A DNA stretch of 64,000 nucleotides, taken from Gnetum montanum. Its lineage: Eukaryota > Streptophyta > Gnetopsida > Gnetales > Gnetaceae. Positions 9,151-16,944 of this stretch are shown in pieces; within the stretch, counting starts at the first letter, position 1; each line of letters begins with the position of its first letter. A program made the position numbers and the translations under genes. Location of the stretch: contig MNCI01036173.1 of the NCBI GenBank assembly GCA_015680685.1, positions 326,985-390,984 of the forward strand, in the 5' to 3' direction. A model generated the notes under the pieces. The model searched no databases. It saw only the letters and a list, made by a program, of their open reading frames with translations, and had not been told where the DNA came from.

Positions 9151-11170
9151 GACTTGTACAATCTATTATTAAAGAAGGACAAGTGTCGAATAGATGTGAT
9201 GGCACGTTTAAGGCCAGTGTAGCTAGTGCATCGGCCAGTGTGTTATCATTTCGTGACACGTGTTGGACATCGATGGTCGCGAATTGCTTCAGAAGATCTT
9301 TAGCCATATCACAGTAGGGCTGCAGATGTACAGCTTTGCTGGCGTAGACTCCTATGATCTGATTGATGACAAGCATCGAATCACCTCTAATTGCCAAGTG
9401 TCGAACATCGAGTTTGCTGGTAGCTAGTAATCCTCTGAGGAGCCCCTCGTACTCTGCTACATTGTTCGTACAGGGGAAGGTCAAGTGATAAGCGTGAAGA
9501 CGCACATCCTCAGGTGATAGCATAATAACGGTGGAAGCACTACCACCTCTAGTGGTTGAAGCTCCATCGAAATACAACATTGCTTCAGGGCCTGTTAAGA
9601 TAGGGCTTACACTATGTACATATTCATCTGGAAATTTAGGCTCTATGGTTGCCTGACTGTCAATAGGAGATGTTACTAATTGGTCGACTATCGCTTGGCC
9701 CTTCGTAGAAGATTGGCCAATGTAATGTAGATCGAATTCTGCCATGATAGCCTTCCAACGAGCTATTTTTCTACTCTCATATAAGTTATGCGTAATGGCC
9801 CTAAGGATGTTATTTTTACAGATGATGTTAACTTGGCTATGGAAAAGATAATTTCTGCACTTCTTGAGTGTAAATACTAACGCTAAGCAGTTACGCTCTA
9901 CTTCGTTGTACCTCGTTTCATACGCACATAGAGCGTGACTCAAGTAGTAGATGGGTACTTCCGACCCATCATTCCTCCTTTGGCAGAGTAACACTGCTAA
10001 GGCTACGTTTGAGGTCACGAGATAGATATAGAATGGTTGATCCCTTTGCGGCAGGAAAATTGTTGGCAAGCGTTGAAGCTCTTGCTTCAAGCTGTCGAAC
10101 GCACGGTGACAATCGTCTGTCCATTCAAAATTAACCCCCTTTTTAAGCAAATGTTGCATAGGGTGTAACTTGTCGGTTAATCTTGAGATGAACCGCTTGA
10201 TCAACTGTAACCTCCCCTGTAGTCCGCGTAATTGCTTAAGACTTGTAGGGGGTGCCAATTCAATAATGGCTTTTACTTTGTCAGGGTCTATGCGTATGCC
10301 AGCTTTCGATACCACAAAACCCAGCATGCATCCGATTTTGACTCCGAACACACACTTTTTTGGGTTGAGTCGGAGATCGTATTTAGAACATCTTTTGAGA
10401 ACTAACTCCAGATCCTTTGAATGATCTTCTAAATTTAATGACTTAACAGCTATATCGTCAACATAATCATTTAGTCTCCCTAAGAGGTAATCGCTAAAGA
10501 TATATGTCATAGCTCGCTGATATGTTACTCTGGTGTTTTTTAAACCAAACGGCATCATGGTGTAGCAAAAGGTTCCCCAAGGTGTCATAAATGTCGTTGT
10601 TAGCTGGTGCTCTAGGTTAATGCGTATTTGGTTGTAGCCTGAGAAGCCATCCATAAAGGACAAAAGCGCATGTCCAGCGGTTGTATCCACTAATTGATTG
10701 ATACTCGGCAATGGGAAGTTATCCTTGATTGTAGCCTTGTTCAAGTCCCGGAAGTCTATACAAATGTGTATTCCTCCAGTCTTTTTGGGAACTACTACAA
10801 TATTGGATACGCAGTCCAAGTAATCCACTGCATGAATAAAACCTGCTTGGTACAGCTTAGTGATTTCATCACATACTGCTAGCGCGACTTCTGGCTTAAT
10901 CTTTCGTGCTTTTTGTCTGACGGCTTTGATATGGGGATCTAGGATTATGTTGTGTTGAATTAATCTCGGGTCAAGTCCCGGCATATCCTCGTATGACCAT
11001 GCAAACACCATAATATTATCCTGGAGAACCTGTTTTATGTCATCACTTACCTTTTGGTCTAATAGAGAGCTAACCTTGAGAGTTTTAGTCTCACCCCTAT
11101 GCGTAACCATAGAGACCTCGTTGAGTGGATCTTCGGTTACATCCCCAGCTTCCAGATCTAGCATGCGCAT
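9122..11170 (-). CDS. Tat-lineage reverse transcriptase, degenerate RNase H, archaeal-type RNase H (copy A)
   Basis: An open frame of 682 codons, the longest in the window. RT: catalytic D174 (FMDGFSGY) and YVDD at 236-239. The usual Ty3 RNase H follows (about 380-500), but its first Asp is lost (LVTSN where TDAS is expected) and CKNNIL replaces the TDH-type motif; such a domain probably acts only as a connection. The second, archaeal-type RNase H (about 531-655) keeps its acids: D535 (FDGAS), E573 (AEYE), D597 (GDS) and D647 (ADALA). Two RNase H domains in this order mark the Tat lineage. The first ATG follows an in-frame TAA, so the true N-terminus, if any, lies upstream. Confidence 0.9.
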   Translation of the reverse strand: MRMLDLEAGDVTEDPLNEVSMVTHRGETKTLKVSSLLDQKVSDDIKQVLQDNIMVFAWSYEDMPGLDPRLIQHNIILDPHIKAVRQKARKIKPEVALAVCDEITKLYQAGFIHAVDYLDCVSNIVVVPKKTGGIHICIDFRDLNKATIKDNFPLPSINQLVDTTAGHALLSFMDGFSGYNQIRINLEHQLTTTFMTPWGTFCYTMMPFGLKNTRVTYQRAMTYIFSDYLLGRLNDYVDDIAVKSLNLEDHSKDLELVLKRCSKYDLRLNPKKCVFGVKIGCMLGFVVSKAGIRIDPDKVKAIIELAPPTSLKQLRGLQGRLQLIKRFISRLTDKLHPMQHLLKKGVNFEWTDDCHRAFDSLKQELQRLPTIFLPQRDQPFYIYLVTSNVALAVLLCQRRNDGSEVPIYYLSHALCAYETRYNEVERNCLALVFTLKKCRNYLFHSQVNIICKNNILRAITHNLYESRKIARWKAIMAEFDLHYIGQSSTKGQAIVDQLVTSPIDSQATIEPKFPDEYVHSVSPILTGPEAMLYFDGASTTRGGSASTVIMLSPEDVRLHAYHLTFPCTNNVAEYEGLLRGLLATSKLDVRHLAIRGDSMLVINQIIGVYASKAVHLQPYCDMAKDLLKQFATIDVQHVSRNDNTLADALATLALNVPSHLFDTCPSLIIDCTSPINANIFSY

Positions 11171-11380
11171 TGATTACTCTGGCCAGTCAAGAGATGTTTC
11201 CGATGTGGCTATGATTGCGTCATTAAGGGCTAGGTTGGTTTCTATTAGTGCGGGATCAAGCTGTCTAATAATTTCACCATGTGAGCTTGCTAAAACTAGC
11301 GGTGCAGACAACATTTCNGAATTTTAAAGTTTGCAAACAGCCTGTAATTAATGAGACCTGATTACGAGGAGATAAGATAC

Positions 11381-11405
11381 AGTAGTTTAGGGTCATTTCG
11401 GACTG
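11381..11405. repeat. Hairpin array 2, single unit (copy A)
   Basis: One unit, AGTTTAGGGTCATTTCGGAC, between the pol start and the antisense gene. Copy B has six units in the same position (35,688-35,970). An undetermined base (N) at 11,318 just before it suggests a local assembly uncertainty, so array length here may be unreliable. Confidence 0.55.
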
Positions 11406-12068
11406 CAATGCATGTGATATCTGACATAATTAATGTCTTGATCTCTGGGTTCCAGCTCATACTGACACCAACATTTGGGCAAGTCTCGCTGAAATCGGGT
11501 ATCAAGTCGGTTAAATTTTGCATATAAGTAAGCATTTTTCAGTAAGAACGGGTTGTTGGCTATCGCGAATTCGAATTTCTAACTGTTGCAGAGCGAGAGG
11601 AAGAGGAGCAGAAGATTGGAGCACATAGTTTGCAAAGACGTGAAAGTGCGAAACTATGAAGGCTTTGAAACTGTGAAAATGGTGCCTAAATCGAAAAGGA
11701 AGAACAAGAAATTAGCTAAAATTGACGAGGTGCAAGAGAATCTGTAGCACGCTTCGCAGGCAATGGTCGAAGTGAGGGACCCTATGCCTTTGAATCGGTA
11801 GGTCATTCCTTGCGTACTTGTGTTGTTTTAGTAGTGTTTATTCCTGTAGTATTTTTCACGTCAATGAGGGTTTTAGACTATGGACTTTGCGTTAAAATGA
11901 GGGTTTAATGAGGTGCGTCTATCGCCTTTGTCGGGGACAAACCTTGTGCTGTTACAAGGGTTTAGGCGGTTTCAGTATGAATAGCTAAGCGTAATTTGTA
12001 GGTTTCCTGTATTTAAACATGCAAATGTGAATCTAGACGTTGATCTGTTTATTGCATTTTCTGTACAG

Positions 12069-12881
12069 TGTTATGCTAAGACCTGTCTTGATCGTCTTAG
12101 ATATCGTTGGATTTTTATGCTGCATAAACCCAATCGTGCCTAATGTCCCTCCCCCACAAACTCGGTTGCATGGGAGGGCCATATGGTTTCGAAAGGGCAC
12201 GTTGGAGTTTCTGCAGTTTTTACTGCGTAACTACAGCATTATTATCTGGTCTAATTTGTCAGGGGATATTGCTGGTGCCATTTTGGAGCACCTGTTAGTG
12301 GGTTCCGTACAGCGAATTTTGCCTTTCTTGACAGATGGAGCCATCGATACTCGTCGTCCCCAGGACCGAGAACTTAGCGCCCGAGGTTTGAGGTTCTTAA
12401 GTTGGATCTGGGAGATGGACCAGTTTAGTTGCTACCATGCATACAACACTTTGTTCATGGCCCGTCATGTCTCAACCTATTTCCAGAACCCACCAGGAGT
12501 AGTGTACTATTCAGGCGGGTAAGCGGTTTTGTTGGCTATATTGTCATTATATGTTTATTATCTAAGTTTTGTAAAGCATAAGATAAGCTTATGTGGTATT
12601 GTACAGGTTTTTCATTCAGGAGAACAAGTTAGTAGGGGATGGTGATACTTTGTTATGGACCAAAATGGTGATAAAGGCGTTTCCCTCGACTAGCAATGTA
12701 CGCGCTGGTGTGATGGGGTAGATCAGCTTCAACATTCATGAGTACCCCACCCGTTATGCTGATGCTTTTGAGAATTGCCAGAGTCTCGGGTGGCTACATG
12801 ACGATTGGACCTTGGATCCGCCCCTTACCGTTGCGGACATGCAGAGGAAACTTCCTCCGTTTTCTTTGCCATTTGGACCTG
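12069..12881 (+). pseudogene. FCP1/NIF-like HAD phosphatase domain in antisense gene (exons 2-3, copy A)
   Basis: The exon 2-3 product has the layout of plant FCP1/NIF-type HAD phosphatases. A strand and nucleophile loop comes first (LIVLDIVGFL; family pattern DxDGxL or DLNGLL). Then come a substrate segment and FRKGTLEFLQFLL, an IWS motif (IIIWSNL) and, late, NTLFMARHV before NPP, where the family has NTLLIDDSP before NP. One acid remains in the first loop (D, with V at the second position), and the late DD pair is AR. Copy B has E and A in the first loop. It is therefore a pseudo-phosphatase if ever expressed. The match is by pattern recall, not by a search. Confidence 0.55.
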
Positions 12882-12979
12882 GTAAAACTGTTGCATATGC
12901 TATTGTTGCGTGGTGTAACTATGAATTGTGAATGCTGCATAATGGTGTTTTTGTTTGACCTATGTTTTACATTGTTCAG

Positions 12980-14029
12980 TCAGGGAATCCCGGGAGATTA
13001 CCCTTACAATTTCCGACCGTGAGACGAATACCGTCCTCTTCCGCTATGGCAACATCAAGGATGCACAACGCTGGCTCAGCCACGCGGCGGCCCCAGTTAC
13101 GGTGGTCTCCAAGATACAAGAAGTGAGGCTAATGCATTTATTTTTAGCCGCGACCCCTGATGTTCCTGCCAGTGAAATGTTAACGTTGGTCAACTCCTTC
13201 AGCGAAAGGGCAGAGCGTTTTTGCACGCGCGTGCATCACGTACATGTAAGTTTTGACATTGATGCTCAGCTTTTTGCAGACCTTTTCGACATCACCTCTG
13301 ACAGCCTTCCCATAGAGGAAAAGGCGAAGAGGAGTCTCTCCTATTAGGAGTGGCTGGAGGAATGGGTAGGGGTCAAAAAGGAGCCTAAAGGGATCCCTTG
13401 TGAAAGAATTCAGCTAGAAGTCACCAAGACGATCTATCCCCTTTTCCGGGCCTGTGCTTTCCCCAAAACGCTCTCGTAGGGGAGGTTCTTTTCCATAGAG
13501 CAAACCTGTATTATGCAGGAGGTTATGGAAGAAGGGACCCAGTTCAACTGGGCAAGATATTTTGTTGAGGGGCTATGCACTGAAATGATTAGGCTTCGCA
13601 AGAAGCTTGAGTCTCGTTTCAACGTGCATTACGCCTTCTTCATAGCCTGCCTTCAGCATTTTGCTAAATTTTTGATCATCCAAAGGAATGGGGTCTGGGT
13701 GCAGCAAGACCGAGACCAGCTATCCAGACCTTGGATTGCCCACATTTTTAGCACCACCCGTGGACAGGATCCCCCAGAAGGGATTGGCGAATCTCTGTCT
13801 ATAACGACCAGGGATGTAGTAGCATCGCGAGTACGAGGCCCTGACAGCATAGGCAGGATAATGCCTACTTACACTGGCGATGCCTCACGAGGAAAATGTT
13901 TGGCGTCAGAAATTGTAGAGCCTTCAGCTCGGTGTAAAAGGCTTCGTTTAACCGAGGCCTCTGCAGAGCCTGGGAGTGGTACAGGTCGAACCGTGGAAGT
14001 CAGAGTTCAGCGGAGTAAACCTCCGCCTG
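12980..14029 (+). pseudogene. Exon 4 of antisense gene: novel conserved region (copy A)
   Basis: 350 codons with two TAG stops (13,345 and 13,477). Conserved with copy B: LFRYGNIKDAQRW, a MLTLVNSFSERAERF helix, WVGVKKEPKGIP, VMEEGTQFNWARYF and KKLESRFNVHYAFF. The order of motifs is loosely reminiscent of the putative plant transposon proteins found near retroelements, but I cannot name a family. The C-terminal quarter is polar and basic (KRLRL, KPPPGKRG) and probably disordered. It follows the HAD-like part after a 98-nt intron, with codon phase kept. Confidence 0.6.
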
Positions 14030-14420
14030 GTAAGCGTGGAAGAAATGTATTGAAAGTTTTATTACGCAATATTTATTTAGGATATTTTGAATTGTATTGA
14101 GTGGATTATGTGATATGACCAGAGAAAGTTATGGAGCAGCTGACCCTTGAAACAAGGGCAATGATATTAAGTCGTGGGGAAGGGGCCCCAGTTTTAGAAG
14201 AAGAGGCCCCATCTGTTAGAGTGAGCCATGTACAGATTCCCGTGCATGATGAGGCCCGAACTGTTGGGACAAGAGACGCACAAACTCTTGTGCGTGAAGA
14301 GAGGGTGGATGCAGAAGATGTTGGCGGGCTCCCCACTGTTACTGGTAGAGGTAATGAGCACATTGGAAATTTTGAAGAGTTCTGTTAATAATTAGAGTTT
14401 CTAACTTGACGATGCTATAG

Positions 14421-15755
14421 GAGAAGAGGATACGTCCATGTCTACCACTGTGAGCAGAGTGTGGAGAGACTTTCCTGATAAGTTCTCCTTCATGGAAGGC
14501 GTTGTCAGCGATATGATCGAGCGCCTCGAGCGCGTCGATCCTGAAGCTAGTACGTTATAGCTATAATAGGTTTATTTTATTATACAATGATAATGTGTCA
14601 TATACATTGATGATGTTTGCTATTAGGAGCTTGCCTTCGATGGGACCCAATGGAGCACATTGATTTGGACACAGTGGAGCCTCCATCTAATGGAGCAGTC
14701 GTGCCACGCCACATTTATGAAGAGATGTGTAAATGTGAGTTATGCTCGACTCGCTCCTTATGGGAGAGTAAGGATGTAAATGAAAATATCTGGAAATGGG
14801 TGCAGAGATTAGAGAATAAGAATGAGTCCCTGACCAAAGAGGTCAGGGACCTAAAGTCGTGATGCGAATTCCTATAGGCACGGGAAATGGGTGACGAGGA
14901 CTGGTGTACCGCTATTATCGACTACTCTCGTTATTGGACTACAATCAAGAACAGCGTGCAAACCAATCGGGCGTTGGTGGAGCAGCAGATGTAGATAGAG
15001 CTATTAGCTCAGAAAAGCCAAGACTGGAGGGATTTCTGTGCAAGCGTTCAAGAATGGGGGTAGAAGGAAAAGGACCACAAACATTTGTATAAGAAAGAAA
15101 GTATCGCTTACCGTCAGCATTACTGTGATTCTACCATCAAAGCTCAAAGCTTGCGAGTCTTCCTGGCCATCATTGGGGCATCCGAAGATTTCAAGAATTT
15201 TCAAGAGCAGGTGACTGTAAGTGTGTTCCTGGAAAGGGAGGTGACTCTCCCCGGGGGCCAGACTACTATCCCTACTTTCTTCCTTGACCCGCCTCGCTGG
15301 ACTAGCATGGAGAAAGGGAAGGTGAAGGCTAGAGCTACTCTGGGAGGAGTGTGGTCTGACCTGACTGAGGATGAAATCATGGAGCGCCTGTGGGCCGACT
15401 TGGAAAAGCTTCCCTTTGCTACAGAAGCAGGGCCATTGCGAGTAAGTTTAATCATGACTAAGTCTAAATTTTCTGATTGGGTTGTCAAGTTTTGTTTTGC
15501 TAATATAGTCTCTGTATCTAGGTATTGGAAGAGGATAGAGAAGGTGAGCTAGCTGAGGAGCAAGTACAAGAAGAGGGACATAGTGATGAAGAGTGTCCTC
15601 CTGTGGAGCTGGTGCTAGAACAAGAACCTCATGAAGAGGAAATTCCTGATGAAGGAATACTTTCCAGAAGAGAAGGCCCACTAGAGGACGATTTATTAGG
15701 TCTAGAGCCAGACTTGAGAGATACTGGTGACAGTGGCATCATAGGAGATGTGTAA
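14421..15755 (+). pseudogene. Exons 6-8 of antisense gene: coiled coil, second domain, acidic tail (copy A)
   Basis: Exon 6 holds DFPDKFSFMEGVV and a DMIERLERVDPE helix. Exon 7 begins with ACLRWDP, a cysteine-containing segment (CKCELCSTRSLW) and a coiled coil (WKWVQRLENKNESLTKEV). It continues through four stops to a conserved block around TFFLDPPRWTSMEKGKVKA and WSDLTEDEIMERLW. Exon 8 is strongly acidic (EEDREGELAEEQ onward) and ends in GIIGDV. All these blocks align with copy B at 39.47-40.76 kb. The repeated Trp/Asp-rich blocks suggest a structural rather than catalytic role; no family recognised. Confidence 0.6.
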
Positions 15756-15942
15756 TCATAGTTTACGCATGGTTTTATTGGTTGGAGTCAAACAATGGTT
15801 ATGTGAATAACTGAAAGACTAGCTATAAGATCTTCTGGCGATTTTAAATGTTATTTATGTTTTTGCCTTTTACGTTTTTATTTGCAAAGCGTAAGCATAG
15901 TTTTTAATGATTTTGCTTAAGTTATGTTGCGATGGAATGAAA

Positions 15943-16005
15943 TTGCCAATTTAAGGCCATAGCGGGCCATCACTAGTTTTAGGCCATTGCGGGCTACTTT
16001 GCATA
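15943..16005. repeat. Hairpin array 1 (copy A)
   Basis: Two units, AAGGCCATAGCGGGCC and TTTTAGGCCATTGCGGGC, between the end of the antisense gene and the protease. GGCC and GGGCC pair to make a small stem. Copy B has about fifteen units here (40,935-41,312) and copy C two (22,663-22,722). Confidence 0.7.
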
Positions 16006-16422
16006 ATGTAGAGAGCATAATTGATGGTTATGTACATTTTTGTGTAATTGGACTAAAGTGATAAAAAGATGTACATAGCATATATAAGAGAAATGCAATA
16101 GCGTAAGGAATGGCAAGCGTAAATATTGAAAATTTCTGTAGCGTAAATATGTATTGGATGAAAATGGATTGCTAAGTGTAAACAACGATAATTGATAAAC
16201 ACACAATAATGCACGTAAATGCCATTCGGTTCAACCCCTAATTCGCAATTGTTTCTTAATGGCCTTTACGTTCAGTGTTGCGTAAGGGTGGAGGGATTTA
16301 CAGTCTTACTCCTCCATGCCACCATCCTGAAATGGCAGGTTGGCCCAGGCTAGACTGTCATCGTTGGTTTTGGTTTGTTGAGGGATTTGGAGATGGGTCT
16401 GATCATCCAATGTTTCTATCTC
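16006..16422. other. Spacer between array 1 and protease (copy A)
   Basis: AT-rich, with several GCGTAA words similar to those in the LTR of copy A. In sense orientation this is the start of the interval between PR and RT, which must be bypassed for pol expression. No gene is visible. Confidence 0.4.
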
Positions 16423-16944
16423 CTAACCCCATTCTTCCTCAATATTGTTGATAGTCCTGGGGGTGATTTCATCTCTATGTATTACGACCTCCCCTCCTGC
16501 ATAGGGTAGGTGTATTTCCTGATGTATCAGTGATGAAACCGCCCTTAGCTGGGCTAACCAGGACCTTCCTAAGATCAAGTTGAACCTAGGCATCTCCTCG
16601 ACGCCTAGGAATGTGGCATCCGTTGGGAATTGATTCCCTACCACAAACTCGATACGCACCATCCCATTGACCTGAACCCTTGCTCCATTGAAAGACTTTA
16701 TGCATGTTGTCGTTTTGGGAATGATCTGGTTGACCAGACCCAACCTATCCACGATGGGATAAGGAATGACATTTGCAGCTATGCCGTCGTCCACGTGTAC
16801 CCTCCGAATCAGGTACTGAACGACCCGAATGGTAATGAACATGGGTTCAGTTGTCACCTGGCCTTTCTCAGGATCATCTTTGATGGACTCATTGTGAAAG
16901 GTCAGTGAGGTGGGCTTAGGTTGCTCAGCTTCGGAAGGAAACAT
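16423..16944 (-). CDS. Retroelement aspartic protease (copy A)
   Basis: 174-codon open frame at the end of gag. The active-site strand reads RVHVDDGIAANVIPY: the expected D-S/T-G triplet is D-D-G here and in copies C and F. The flap and second half follow, with FNLILGRSWL matching the ILG-R/K-x-W pattern that ends retroelement proteases. Being dimeric, the enzyme would cut the gag-pol polyprotein. Downstream in element sense there is no RT; the 4.5-kb antisense-gene interval comes first. Confidence 0.75.
   Translation of the reverse strand: MFPSEAEQPKPTSLTFHNESIKDDPEKGQVTTEPMFITIRVVQYLIRRVHVDDGIAANVIPYPIVDRLGLVNQIIPKTTTCIKSFNGARVQVNGMVRIEFVVGNQFPTDATFLGVEEMPRFNLILGRSWLAQLRAVSSLIHQEIHLPYAGGEVVIHRDEITPRTINNIEEEWG

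Larger units (their letters stand above)
11679..15755 (+). pseudogene. Eight-exon antisense gene between PR and RT (copy A)
   Basis: Plus-strand gene opposite to gag-pol. Model: exons 11679-11797, 12069-12518, 12607-12881, 12980-14029, 14123-14365, 14421-14549, 14627-15441 and 15522-15755. These join to 3,315 nt, exactly 1,105 codons with the final TAA, every phase agreeing. Six introns have GT...AG ends; the donor of intron 5 is GA. Eight in-frame stops (TAG at 11745, 12719, 13345, 13477, 14875, 14992, 15061; TGA at 14860) and no frameshift. Parts: basic N-terminus, HAD-like domain (exons 2-3), a novel alpha-helical region (exon 4), an acidic linker (5), a coiled coil and second domain (6-7), and an acidic tail (8). 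No transcript evidence. Copy B at 36.3-40.8 kb confirms the structure. Confidence 0.8.

Noticed and set aside
10170-10424. Plus-strand open frame inside the RT of copy A
   Set aside because: It is the reverse strand of the RT thumb; the same shadow frame occurs at 7,502-7,777 opposite copy D's RT.
12955-13347. Separate short gene at exon 4
   Set aside because: Its frame and flanking splice sites fit the eight-exon model, and copy B shows the same neighbours.
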